From assembly GCA_021200775.1 (NCBI GenBank), contig JAJQGB010000004.1:1-64000 (forward strand): a DNA stretch of 64,000 nt, written 5' to 3'. A model generated the notes under the pieces. It made no database searches. It had not been told where the DNA came from and saw nothing but the letters and a program-made list of their open reading frames with translations. The position numbers and the translations under genes are program-made. Shown here in pieces: positions 1 through 10,321 of this stretch (positions are counted from its first letter, which is position 1; the number at the start of each line of letters is the position of its first letter). This DNA is from Oscillospiraceae bacterium (lineage in GTDB: Bacteria > Bacillota > Clostridia > Oscillospirales > Ruminococcaceae).

Positions 1-1
1 A

Positions 2-58
2 GCCCGCTCGATGTTCTATCATAACGTGGTTGTCCTGGAGGATGATTTGAAGAAGTAG
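2..58 (+). CDS. 3' end of a CDS truncated by the window start (...ARSMFYHNVVVLEDDLKK*)
   Basis: Open frame from the window edge to TAG at 56-58, followed by a terminator hairpin. Confidence 0.4.
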   Translation, partial: ARSMFYHNVVVLEDDLKK

Positions 59-88
59 GAAATAAGTTAATTATAACACATATACCAT

Positions 89-119
89 TCCCTCCCGGCA
101 TCAGTCGGGAGGGATTTTT
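89..119 (+). terminator. Rho-independent terminator
   Basis: TCCCTCCCG/CGGGAGGGA stem followed by TTTTT. Confidence 0.85.
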
Positions 120-231
120 ATTACAATTCTCAGGTAATTAATTTGGCTTTTCATGCACCCATCCGCCCAAATCTGGTGTCTATTATTGTAAGAACAGAAA
201 TCTTCCGGCATTTTCAGAAAGGCGGTTCACC

Positions 232-1815
232 ATGAAAAGATTACTATCCATAATTCTCACAATCACACTTTGCCTGACAATTTTCACATCCTGCGGAAGC
301 ATGTCCGAAGATGAGCCTGCCGCTACAACCGCCTCTACAACCAAGCAAGCCACCGGCGAAACCAGTGAGATTGACAACGATGCTCTATACACTGGATTAA
401 CTCTTTATTCTTACAAAACCGCCGAAGAAATCCAAGCCGAATACCCCGATAAAGCGGTTCTTGTGTGGGGCGGATTTGCTCTGACGGCTGACAGCAGTCT
501 CGAAATTGAGATTCCTATAGATGAAATCAACGAGTATCTTGTCTCCATCGGCAAGGAGTATGTCCTGTGCTACTATCCCTTGAACATGACTGCGGCAACA
601 ATTAAGTATGATAATGGAGATTATGACTCCATGCTCGACTGCTTTACTGATTATATAGAATCCGGCGGGCAAGCGGACATTCTGACGGTTATGGTTACAA
701 GTTCCGACGAGCCGATTATCACAGCTTATTATTACAATGCTTTGAACGGAATCTATGAGCCGCTTGAAAGCTACTTTGAAAGTTCTGAGGAGGCGACAGA
801 GTATTACAGCTCGCTTCCGGAAGAATATTGGGAATCCTTCAAGGTGAACGGCACTCTCTACGGCTTCGGTGGCTTCAGTCTCGGAGTGAGAAGAACCGCC
901 GCGAACTACTATCTCATCAATACCGAGCTTGCCGACAAGTACGGTTGGGACTATGATAAATCGCTGCTTGAACAGCTTGATCTCATAGAGACCATTATGA
1001 CCGAAGAAAACTGCCGTGGAATCAAGGTCAGTTATTCGAGCCTCTACAAAGAGTCTGTTTTTGCGGGAATAATCGGCACTTCCTATGATGACGGAATTGT
1101 CAGTCTCGCTGACAGCGACAGTTTTTCTGAAAGCCTTGAGCTCTGGTATGAACTCAAAAACAGAGGGCTAATCTTTGACGATGCGGAGAATTACAGCGGT
1201 ATGTATCTCGCAAGCTATGGCATATCGACAAGCACCTATTCCCTCAACTTGGGAAAGTCCTTCACAGGCGAACAGACCCAGTTTGAAACCGGCGATGACA
1301 CCTATTCTGATTTCACGACCGTTGCCGACAATACAAGCTTCACCTACACCTCATCCTCCGCTGGAGGAGTCAGCATCTATTCCGCCTCCGAGCATAAAAC
1401 CGAAGCCTTCGACTTCATCCTTCTCACCCAGACCGACAGCACCCTCAACAATCTTCTTTCGTTCGGCAATAGTGAAGATGAGCCATATCTGATAAATTAC
1501 CGTTTCACCAATCCGCTGATAACCGATTCCTACGGCGATATGCCAGAAGATATGAACGAACTGCTTGCGGAGATTCTGGAAAAAGCCCAACCGGCAGATG
1601 CAAGTGAAGCCGTCGGCTTCGCCTTTGACGTCCGAGGATATGAAGAACTCTACTGTGCTGTTCAGGAAGTCGTGAAGAATCACTCATACTTGTATTATTC
1701 GTCAGTCGAGGCAGACCTCTCCGCCTTGCAATCCGAGCTTGAAGAAGCAGGCATTGATGAGCTTCTGGATGAAGTAAACAGACAGTATTCAGAATGGAAG
1801 GAGACAAACTCATGA
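232..1815 (+). CDS. Lipoprotein, extracellular solute-binding-like (paralog 1)
   Basis: Signal peptide with lipobox FTSC; RBS AAAGGCGG; paralogous to the ORFs at 1812 and 4589. Confidence 0.8.
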   Translation: MKRLLSIILTITLCLTIFTSCGSMSEDEPAATTASTTKQATGETSEIDNDALYTGLTLYSYKTAEEIQAEYPDKAVLVWGGFALTADSSLEIEIPIDEINEYLVSIGKEYVLCYYPLNMTAATIKYDNGDYDSMLDCFTDYIESGGQADILTVMVTSSDEPIITAYYYNALNGIYEPLESYFESSEEATEYYSSLPEEYWESFKVNGTLYGFGGFSLGVRRTAANYYLINTELADKYGWDYDKSLLEQLDLIETIMTEENCRGIKVSYSSLYKESVFAGIIGTSYDDGIVSLADSDSFSESLELWYELKNRGLIFDDAENYSGMYLASYGISTSTYSLNLGKSFTGEQTQFETGDDTYSDFTTVADNTSFTYTSSSAGGVSIYSASEHKTEAFDFILLTQTDSTLNNLLSFGNSEDEPYLINYRFTNPLITDSYGDMPEDMNELLAEILEKAQPADASEAVGFAFDVRGYEELYCAVQEVVKNHSYLYYSSVEADLSALQSELEEAGIDELLDEVNRQYSEWKETNS

Positions 1816-3476
1816 AGAAACTCTTATCACTTATCTTAGCAGCAACTTTGGCATTTTCCCTCTGCGGTTGTGGAAAATCGTCCGAAGACCTCCCGCAGGA
1901 AAGCGAAACCACAACGGCGGCTACTACCACAGCCGTCACGACCGTTCCCGAAAGCGAAGAATATTACGTCACTTCATGGACGGAGGAAAACGGCGTATTG
2001 ATAGTAGAGGAGACCTATGTAAACGGACACAGTACAAACATCTACAGACATAAATACTACCCTAATTACTATGAGTCGGCAGACGAAATTCAGGCGAGGT
2101 ACCCAGACAAGACGGTTTTAGTCTGGCTCGGGTATGATTATCCCGCAGAAGATACAAGGCTCATACCCATTGACACCATCAACGATTATCTTGTTTCCCT
2201 CGGCAAGGATTACGTCATCTGCTTTTCGCCGGTTGACTTTTATAACGCCTCACTCTACTATGACGATGTAAGAGATGCTTATATAGAACAGCTTGAATCG
2301 AGTGAACAGGTTGACATACTTACCCGCTGTTCACTAACTGTTGGAAACGGACTCATCCATGCTTATTACAGCAATATCTACGATGGAATTTATGAACCTC
2401 TTGACAGCTATTTTGAAAGCTCAGAGGAGGCTATGACGTATTATAACTCTCTGCCAGAAGAATACTGGGACTCATTCAGAGTAAATGGCAATCTCTATAA
2501 TTTTGGTGGATATGAAGTCGGCGTAAGAGCAGATTGCTACTACTATATCAATACCGAGCTTGCCGAAAAATACGGCTGGGATTTTGACAAAACCATAACC
2601 GAACAGCTTGATATTATAGAAGAAGTAATGAAGACCGAAGGTTGTGCGGGAGTTTCAGCTGGCTATTCTTCGGCATATCTTATTGATCATTTCATTTACA
2701 TGGACGGTATTTCCTTCGACAGTGAAAACAGAGTTGCGGTAAGCCTTGCAGACAGCGAGAAATTGGAAGAGTATCTCGAAATGATGTACGAGCTGAAAAA
2801 TGCTGGTGTCCTAGAAAATTACGACATCGTTGGGCTTGACGATTGCTTCATTTATGTTAATCCGCTGAGGTTTGAAATAAGGTCTCATATTCAGAAGATA
2901 GTTGATTCAAAAGATAACACCGAGGATTACACGGTTGTGCCGATGTCCGATTACCACTATACTCAGGCTTTGGGCGGAATCGGGATTTATTCCGGCTCGG
3001 AATACAAATCCGAAGCATTTGATTTTATACTTCTTAGCCAGACGGATTCATACTTAAATAATCTTCTGACCTACGGCATAGATGGCGATGACTATAATAT
3101 CATCGATGGTGTCGTGTCGGATGCCCGCCCGGTGCTGGATATGTTCAGGTTCTATAACCCGCTTATAAGCCTGCCATATTCCGACAGCTCGGGAGATATG
3201 CCGGATAATATGAACGAACTTTGTAAGGAAATTCTTGAAACGGCAACTCCCGCCGATGAAAGCGAAGCAATAGGCTTTGCATTTGATGTCAGAGGCTATG
3301 AAGAGCTCAATGCGGCTGTGGAAAGAGCCGCCTGGAACCACTCATATGTAGGCTATTCATCGGTCGAAGCAGACCTTGCCGCTCTGAAATCCGAGCTTGA
3401 AGAAGCGGGGATTGATGAGCTTTTAGAGGAGATAAACCGGCAGTATTCGGAATGGAGGGCGAACAACTATGATTAA
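1812..3476 (+). CDS. Lipoprotein, extracellular solute-binding-like (paralog 2)
   Basis: ATGA overlap with the upstream gene; lipobox LCGC; Thr-rich linker; C-terminus EEAGIDELLEEINRQYSEW shared with paralog 1. Confidence 0.8.
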   Translation: MKKLLSLILAATLAFSLCGCGKSSEDLPQESETTTAATTTAVTTVPESEEYYVTSWTEENGVLIVEETYVNGHSTNIYRHKYYPNYYESADEIQARYPDKTVLVWLGYDYPAEDTRLIPIDTINDYLVSLGKDYVICFSPVDFYNASLYYDDVRDAYIEQLESSEQVDILTRCSLTVGNGLIHAYYSNIYDGIYEPLDSYFESSEEAMTYYNSLPEEYWDSFRVNGNLYNFGGYEVGVRADCYYYINTELAEKYGWDFDKTITEQLDIIEEVMKTEGCAGVSAGYSSAYLIDHFIYMDGISFDSENRVAVSLADSEKLEEYLEMMYELKNAGVLENYDIVGLDDCFIYVNPLRFEIRSHIQKIVDSKDNTEDYTVVPMSDYHYTQALGGIGIYSGSEYKSEAFDFILLSQTDSYLNNLLTYGIDGDDYNIIDGVVSDARPVLDMFRFYNPLISLPYSDSSGDMPDNMNELCKEILETATPADESEAIGFAFDVRGYEELNAAVERAAWNHSYVGYSSVEADLAALKSELEEAGIDELLEEINRQYSEWRANNYD

Positions 3477-4592
3477 AATTTTAGCGGTATTATTGGCAGT
3501 GCTGATGCTTACGTCCTGCGGGAGCAGGATTACAACGGAGACTCTTGACGGATATGAGGAGTCGTCGGCGGTTTATGTCTTCTCGAACCTATATAACAAC
3601 GGCGAGTTTTACGAGGACGGCGAGAAGCTTATGTATATCGACTTTACAACCATGGCTTACACCTATATCTGCTCAAAGCCGAACTGTCTTCATAATGACC
3701 CGGACGAATGTACAGCCTATGGCATCGTCAATCATCCCGTAGCGGTGAACGGCGGGCTTTACTATTTCGTGCAGGAAACTGTCACAAACAGCGACGGCTT
3801 GCCGCAGAATAATCTTGTTGCCTATTCGGCTTCCATAGACGGCTCCAACCGCCGCAAAGTCACGACTGCCGAGAATATCGAGCTTTACCATTCGGAAAAG
3901 GCACTGTTGGTCGGAAATTCGCTATATTTTGTCGGCACGGAATCGGAGTTTGATGCCGTCAACTTCATCGCCACCGGCAACGAGACTTTTTATCTCTATC
4001 GGTTTGACTATTCCACCGAGAGCTTTTATTGCTTGGGAGAACTCGACTCCGGCTATGACGGCGGGGTGACAATCTACGGCGAATATAACGGCAAAATCTA
4101 CCTGACCGAGAATGCCCTCGATGAGCCTTGGGCGAGGAGTGGGAAGACTTTGACTATATGATGGAGCACTGGGACGAGTTCACAGCTCTTTATGAGAATC
4201 ACTACTGTTGCTATGACATCGCCTCGGAAAGCTTTGCAGACTGGGATATGCCCGGCTCCGATGACAGCTATGACAACTTCGTTGTCGACAGCGACTATTT
4301 CATCACTATATCCGGCACCACCGTGACCGTTTTCGATTCCAAAGGCAACGAGAGCATTTACGAAAACTTCACCCCGCTTGGAATGTCAACCTATAGCGTG
4401 GTGAACGACATGCTTTTCTCCGGCGGCACTGACCGCGAGTGCATCAACCTCAGAACCGGCAAGAGATACAGCGTCAGCGACTATGACGGCTGGGTCGTCT
4501 GGTACCTTGATGGGAGCTATATCATCAGGCAGGATGATGGGTATATCAAAGTTGCGGAAAGTGAACTCATCGGAGAGGAGATTAAATCATGA
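3469..4592 (+). pseudogene. Frameshifted lipoprotein, homolog of the 6223-7308 protein (ORFs 3469-4161 and 4128-4592)
   Basis: Two overlapping ORFs in different frames together match one intact paralog (YICSKPNCLHNDPDECTAYGIVNHP ~ VIVCPYPNCTHADSDTCPSFGMYNHP; EYNGKIY...). Confidence 0.75.
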
Positions 4593-6226
4593 AAAAACTC
4601 TTATCACTTATCTTAGCGGTATCTTTGGTATTTTCCCTCTGCGGTTGCGGAAGCAAAACCTTGCAGGAAAGCGAAACCACAACGGCGGCTACGACTACAG
4701 CCGCAACCGCCACCGAAGCTACTACTCACGAGTATTACATCACCTCGTGGATGGACGATGACGGTTATATACAGTACTATGAGGAGTTTGAGGATGGCGG
4801 AACTGCACAGTATTCAAAATCACCTGATATTCAGACATATGATGAGGTTCAGGCGGCATACCCCGACAAGACGGTTCTTGTAGTTGCGTGTATCGGTAGC
4901 AACAGATACTACTATATAACCGAAGCCGTCAACGAATATCTAAGTGAGCTCGGCAAGGATTATGTCATATGCTTCGAGTTCACCGAAACCAATGCGGTCT
5001 ACAGCGATTACTGCTCGAATGTAGGACTTGCCGATTGGTACAGCGGCTTGAAAGAGAAGGTTGACAGCGGAACACAGATTGACATCATCAGCACCGCAAA
5101 TTATTATTACGCCATAAGAGACGATTTGCTTTTGCCGCTTGACGATTATCTTGAAAATACCGAGGTCGGGCAGACTCTCTATTCGATGATGCCTGAGAAC
5201 CTCTGGAAGGCATACAGATATAACGGCACCATCTATGGAATCAACTGCAACGGCTCCATTAAGTCCACTCATCTATATTATATAGATGCCGCATTGGCAG
5301 ATGAATACGGCTATGACTTTTCAAAGTCGTTTACCGAACAGTCAGACTTGCTTGAGACTATCCAAAGCGAAAGCGTGAGCAAAGCCGTTTACACATCATT
5401 TTCGTCACTGCTTGTTGATACCAGTTACGATAAAACCGAGCTTACGTCGGGAGTATATTGGGACGCCGAAAACAAAGCCGCTATAAGTTGGCTTGATGAT
5501 GAAGACTTTATCTCCACTTTGCAGACGGCGTTTACACTCTATAATGAAGACTTGTTGACGACAGCCTACACCACATCGTATTTTGCCCTTGATTGTATAG
5601 TAGATTACCCGCCGGAAAGTGGCGAGGTCTTCAACCACTGGGCAGATACCGACATCGAAACCGGTGAACCGATTTATAAGCAAGTATATGCTGTGTATGA
5701 CGATTCACAGCCGGTCCTCACAAGAGATATGACCTTCTGCTATGCTCTCGGAGTAAGCAACACCAGTGAAAATCAGGACATGGCATTTGATTTCATCGCA
5801 ACCATGCTCACAGACGAGGAACTCAATAAGCGTATGTGTTACGCCGATTATGAATCGGAAATGTACAGCGACGGGAGAATCAGCAGCTCCTCATACTACT
5901 TCTCATATGAACAGTTTGCAAATCTTTTGCTGAACATTCCTACAACCCGACAACCATCCAATATCGCCGAAGTATACAAGACATCCCTCGAAGAAGCATA
6001 TGTCAACGAAGACTTCGACTTTGTGTTTGACGACAGCGAAGTGTATCAGCAGTGTGTGGATGTTCTCGGCGTGATGGGCGAGATGACATATAACCGGCTC
6101 ACGGAATACACCGACTTTGACGAGTATCTTTCCGACTTCCGAAATCTTCTTGAAGAAGCCGGCATAGAGGACATAATCGCCGAAGCCAACAGACAATACG
6201 CCGAATGGAAGGAGAGCCAATCATGA
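4589..6226 (+). CDS. Lipoprotein, extracellular solute-binding-like (paralog 3)
   Basis: ATGA overlap; lipobox LCGC; N-terminal DNA nearly identical to the ORF at 1812; EEAGIEDIIAEANRQYAEWKE C-terminus. Confidence 0.8.
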   Translation: MKKLLSLILAVSLVFSLCGCGSKTLQESETTTAATTTAATATEATTHEYYITSWMDDDGYIQYYEEFEDGGTAQYSKSPDIQTYDEVQAAYPDKTVLVVACIGSNRYYYITEAVNEYLSELGKDYVICFEFTETNAVYSDYCSNVGLADWYSGLKEKVDSGTQIDIISTANYYYAIRDDLLLPLDDYLENTEVGQTLYSMMPENLWKAYRYNGTIYGINCNGSIKSTHLYYIDAALADEYGYDFSKSFTEQSDLLETIQSESVSKAVYTSFSSLLVDTSYDKTELTSGVYWDAENKAAISWLDDEDFISTLQTAFTLYNEDLLTTAYTTSYFALDCIVDYPPESGEVFNHWADTDIETGEPIYKQVYAVYDDSQPVLTRDMTFCYALGVSNTSENQDMAFDFIATMLTDEELNKRMCYADYESEMYSDGRISSSSYYFSYEQFANLLLNIPTTRQPSNIAEVYKTSLEEAYVNEDFDFVFDDSEVYQQCVDVLGVMGEMTYNRLTEYTDFDEYLSDFRNLLEEAGIEDIIAEANRQYAEWKESQS

Positions 6227-7308
6227 AAAAGCTATTATCAGTAATTCTTGCAATCACGCTTTGTCTATCTGTGTTCACTTCTTGCGGGGATAGCGGCATA
6301 GATGAAACCGAATCTACTTCAAGGGTTATAAGCGAGTATACAGATGTCGGCGAGGGCGGGGAGCTGTTTGTCGACTCCTTGTCAAGGCTTCACTTTGTGG
6401 ACTTTGAGAGCATGGTGTCGGTTATCGTCTGCCCTTATCCGAACTGCACCCATGCCGATTCGGACACCTGCCCCTCCTTCGGAATGTATAATCACCCGTT
6501 TTTGTATGACGGTAAGCTCTATTATTTCGTGACTGGCGTTTCAATGGGCGATGACGGCTATGAAAATTACTTCTCGATTTACAGCGCAGAGACCGACGGA
6601 ACCTCACGCGTGAAGCTCAAAACCGTCTCGAACAGAACTGTAAACGTTTATGAAAGAATAGTCCTTACCGGCGATACAATCTATTTCTGTTCCGAAGAAA
6701 GTGTTTATGATGCCTACGGCACGAGCACCAATCAGAGGACGATATATTTCTGCAGTTACTCCCTTTCTTCCGGCGAGTATACCGAAATAGCGGAGGTAGG
6801 CTCGTATGACGGTGGCGGAGACTGGGTCTATGGCGAATATAACGGCAAAATCTATTTTCAGTATAGCTACCTCAAAGGTGACGAGCCGACGATCGAGGAC
6901 ATCATGCAGGATGACTACAAGAATACCGACTGGTATAACTATGACTACTATATGTATAACATCGAGACCGGCGAGTTTTCGGAAAGCGACATCTGGAATA
7001 TCTCCGAATGGTCGAACGGCTATCTTATTCTGAACGGCGACACCGGAAAAATCGTCCTCACGCCGAACGGCGAAGAGATAGAAGTCGGCTCCGGCTCCTA
7101 TGAAGTCTGTGGCGGCTATATCTTCGACACATGGTCGAAAGTTGCCACAGAAATCTCCACAGGAAAGCAGTATAGCCTTAACTTGGGCGACAACTACTCA
7201 TATTCGGTTGTTTACCACGCCGACAACGGCTTTGTTCTGAAGTATCTTGACGGTGATTATTGCTATGTGAAGATTGCGGAGGATGAACTTATAGGAGCAG
7301 AATTATGA
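6223..7308 (+). CDS. Lipoprotein, probable beta-propeller-like surface protein
   Basis: ATGA overlap; lipobox FTSC; intact paralog of the 3469-4592 frameshifted gene. Confidence 0.75.
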   Translation: MKKLLSVILAITLCLSVFTSCGDSGIDETESTSRVISEYTDVGEGGELFVDSLSRLHFVDFESMVSVIVCPYPNCTHADSDTCPSFGMYNHPFLYDGKLYYFVTGVSMGDDGYENYFSIYSAETDGTSRVKLKTVSNRTVNVYERIVLTGDTIYFCSEESVYDAYGTSTNQRTIYFCSYSLSSGEYTEIAEVGSYDGGGDWVYGEYNGKIYFQYSYLKGDEPTIEDIMQDDYKNTDWYNYDYYMYNIETGEFSESDIWNISEWSNGYLILNGDTGKIVLTPNGEEIEVGSGSYEVCGGYIFDTWSKVATEISTGKQYSLNLGDNYSYSVVYHADNGFVLKYLDGDYCYVKIAEDELIGAEL

Positions 7309-8033
7309 ACACCCTGAAAATCTCAACCCTCAACAAGCACTACGGCAGTAAGCACGCTCTGAAAGACTTTTCTTTCGACTTCTCCGACGGCATCTATGGG
7401 CTCTTAGGACCGAACGGGGCAGGGAAGTCAACGCTTATGAACATCCTGACCCAGAATCTTGACCCCGACAAAGGTTCAGAGATTCTCTGGAACGGCGAAA
7501 ATATCCGTGACCTTGGCTCGAAATATCGCTCCGAAATCGGCTTCATGCCGCAACAGCAGGAACTGTACCCGTCGTTCACCTTAAAACGCTTCATGGGCTA
7601 CATAGCGGCGCTCAAAGGAATCGAAAAGTCTGCGATTGACGGCGAAATCACAAGGGTTTTAGAGCTTGTCGAGCTTTCGGATGTCGCAAACAAGAAAATA
7701 GGCGGCTTTTCCGGCGGAATGAAACAGCGTGCCCTTATCGCCCAGTCGCTCCTCGGAAGCCCGCATCTTCTTATCCTGGATGAACCCACAGCCGGTCTCG
7801 ACCCGAAGCAGAGGGTCTTAACGAGAAATCTTATCTCCTCACTCTCAAAAGACATGATAGTCATCATCTCGACCCACATAGTTTCGGACATTGAGACAAT
7901 CGCCGACTGCATCCTGCTTCTCAAATCCGGGGAACTCATCGACAGCGGAACTGTGGACGAGCTGACGGCACAGGTCACAGAAGGCGAGAAAACCCTTGAA
8001 GGACTGTATATGCAGTTGTACGGTGATATGTGA
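7305..8033 (+). CDS. ABC transporter ATP-binding protein
   Basis: Walker A GPNGAGKST, signature FSGGMKQR, Walker B LLILDEPTAGLDP. Confidence 0.95.
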   Translation: MNTLKISTLNKHYGSKHALKDFSFDFSDGIYGLLGPNGAGKSTLMNILTQNLDPDKGSEILWNGENIRDLGSKYRSEIGFMPQQQELYPSFTLKRFMGYIAALKGIEKSAIDGEITRVLELVELSDVANKKIGGFSGGMKQRALIAQSLLGSPHLLILDEPTAGLDPKQRVLTRNLISSLSKDMIVIISTHIVSDIETIADCILLLKSGELIDSGTVDELTAQVTEGEKTLEGLYMQLYGDM

Positions 8034-10093
8034 TGAGAATTTTTCAAAACGAGCTTTATAAGCTCTTTCTCAGCAAGGCTTTCCTCTTAGTGACTGCGGC
8101 GGCGATTCTTCTGAATGTGTATATCGCCTCAACAAAGAGTTTCGGCAACTTTTCGGATGCTGAGTATAAAGCCTACTTGGAAAACGTAAGCGGTATGACC
8201 GCCGAGGAAGCTCTCGAATATGACGAAGAATTATATCAGACCATCCGGCAGACGGGCGAGCCGGTATATTGCGAATATTACTGGCAGGATATGTATATCC
8301 TGAGCGGCGAAATCTCCCGGCTTGAAGAGATTTTAGGCTATCAGGACTATCTTGCTGAAATCAATACTACTGCTGAGACGATGACCTCTGTCTCCATTTT
8401 CGCTGACACCGACAGCTTTTCATACCGAAATATAGTAAAAACTCCGTCGGCATATGAAGCTGTCCATGACGTCACGCCGACCTATGCACCATCTGACGGC
8501 GTTCTTCTGGCGACCGACAACGTGTCTACAGACATACTTGTGATGTTCTCGCTTCTTGCCTGTGTGACAGCCGTCTTCTACAAAGACAGAGAATCCGGCG
8601 TCGTGACTCTCATAAAGCCTCTGAAATATGGCAGAGCAAGGCTTGCCCTCGCAAAATCTGCGGTAGTCTTCACAGTGTGCTTCGCAACTTTCGGAATCAT
8701 GTATCTGAGCAATCTGGCTATAGGTGCATATCGTTGCGGGCTTGGAGACCTGAGCCGTGCGGTGCAGTCTCTCGAAGGATATCTGGGCTGTAATCTTGCA
8801 ATAACTGTCAGTGAGCTTCTTGTCTTCGACTTTGTTGTAAAGTTATTCGCACTTACACTATGTGCCCTGATAATCTCCGCCCTGTTTATAAGGCTTTCAA
8901 ACATAATTGCCTACGTCGTGACTATAGCAACAGCCGCTGTGGAAACGGCTTTGTATGCCCTTATTTCGGGAAATTCCATCTTTTCTCCGCTGAAATACAT
9001 AAATCTTGTCGCCTTCACTCAGCCCGGAAACTTCCTCAAAACCTACACCAACATCAACTTCTTCGGCTATCCTGTAAAGCTGTCAGCCTGTACAGCCATC
9101 TGCCTTCTTCTCGGACTCATAGCTGTTACTATAATAGTATGCCGCCTCTACTCGTCAATAAGTATTTCTGAAATCAGGCGAAGCTCCGCCTCGGCGCTCT
9201 CAAAATACGTCCCCAAAAGCCTTTTCAGCTATACTGCCTACAAGGCTCTCGTCATGCACAAAGGTGCAGTGATAATAGCGGCAGTCCTCGCAATCCAGCT
9301 CTACACGGCGTTCAACTATTCCAAGCCCTACAATCCCGACGACAACTATTATCTCTATTACTGCACGCAAATTTCCGAAATGACCGACGACGAAGCGGTA
9401 GAGTTTATAGCAATTGAACCTGCAAATTTCGATTCCGATTATGCCGAGAAAGGCTTTGAAAAGGCGAAAAGCCAATACGAGTATCTCGTCTCGATAGGGA
9501 AGGGCACTGCCGACATGTTCTATGAGACCGGCTACCGCCTCATCTTCGGACTGGACACCCTCCGGCAGGACTACATTCTCGGACTGATTGCCGTCGCCGC
9601 ACTCTGCCTGATGCTCTCGCCGGTTGTCGCCTATGACAACCGCTGTCGCATCGGCTATGTCCTCTACACGACAAAAGCCGGCAGGAAAACCTACTACCGG
9701 CACAACAGCATTATGGCGATAATCCTTGCTGTCGTCGTGAGCCTGAGTGTAAACCTTCCATACTTTACACAGATTCTTTCGGCATATGGCTTGGGCGGCA
9801 TCACATCAGGCGTGAACTGCATAAGCGATATGCTTGCCCTCGGGGAACTCCCTGTATGGGGCTATCTCGTCATACTTCTTGCCTACAGAACGGCGGTGCT
9901 GATTCTCTTCTCGCTCCTGCTACTCTGGATTTCGTCGAAGTGCCAGAGCCCGACAACTGCCCTTGTCGTCACCCTTGCCATCTTCTGTCTCCCGATAATA
10001 ATCTACCTCGCCGGCATGGATTCCGCCCGATTTCTCAGTCTCCCCGTCAGCGGAAACAGGGAAATTCAAGCAATTGCCAAAATCATACCCTAA
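8030..10093 (+). CDS. ABC transporter permease (multi-TM)
   Basis: Overlaps the ATPase gene; many hydrophobic segments. Confidence 0.8.
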   Translation: MMRIFQNELYKLFLSKAFLLVTAAAILLNVYIASTKSFGNFSDAEYKAYLENVSGMTAEEALEYDEELYQTIRQTGEPVYCEYYWQDMYILSGEISRLEEILGYQDYLAEINTTAETMTSVSIFADTDSFSYRNIVKTPSAYEAVHDVTPTYAPSDGVLLATDNVSTDILVMFSLLACVTAVFYKDRESGVVTLIKPLKYGRARLALAKSAVVFTVCFATFGIMYLSNLAIGAYRCGLGDLSRAVQSLEGYLGCNLAITVSELLVFDFVVKLFALTLCALIISALFIRLSNIIAYVVTIATAAVETALYALISGNSIFSPLKYINLVAFTQPGNFLKTYTNINFFGYPVKLSACTAICLLLGLIAVTIIVCRLYSSISISEIRRSSASALSKYVPKSLFSYTAYKALVMHKGAVIIAAVLAIQLYTAFNYSKPYNPDDNYYLYYCTQISEMTDDEAVEFIAIEPANFDSDYAEKGFEKAKSQYEYLVSIGKGTADMFYETGYRLIFGLDTLRQDYILGLIAVAALCLMLSPVVAYDNRCRIGYVLYTTKAGRKTYYRHNSIMAIILAVVVSLSVNLPYFTQILSAYGLGGITSGVNCISDMLALGELPVWGYLVILLAYRTAVLILFSLLLLWISSKCQSPTTALVVTLAIFCLPIIIYLAGMDSARFLSLPVSGNREIQAIAKIIP

Positions 10094-10152
10094 AAAACGA
10101 CAATCCCACGAAAATTCGCATAAAAAAAATTCGCCGCCCCCACAAAAAGTTC

Positions 10153-10181
10153 TTGACAACGGTGTGGGGGCGTATTATAAT
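10153..10181 (+). promoter_or_regulatory. Sigma-A-type promoter, locus A
   Basis: TTGACA (10153-10158), 17 bp spacer, TATAAT (10176-10181). Confidence 0.85.
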
Positions 10182-10187
10182 AGATAT

Positions 10188-10321
10188 ACGTGGGGGAGGG
10201 CTTGCCAAAAGCTTAACCACTCTAACAATTCGGAGACCGCAACACCAATTCTCCGAAAATCAAAATCATGTGCAACGGAGGCGTCTATATCCTCCTTGTG
10301 CAAATCTAAGGAGGAATTTCT
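10188..10321 (+). promoter_or_regulatory. Structured 5' leader with candidate RBS-sequestering switch, locus A
   Basis: Segments: TTCGGAGA 10229-10236, TCTCCGAA 10250-10257, CGGAGG 10276-10281, CCTCCTT 10291-10297, AAGGAGG (RBS) 10308-10314. Confidence 0.6.

Noticed and set aside
4118-4135. Programmed -1 frameshifting in the split lipoprotein gene
   Set aside because: No in-phase slippery heptamer or downstream pseudoknot recognised; an indel is simpler.
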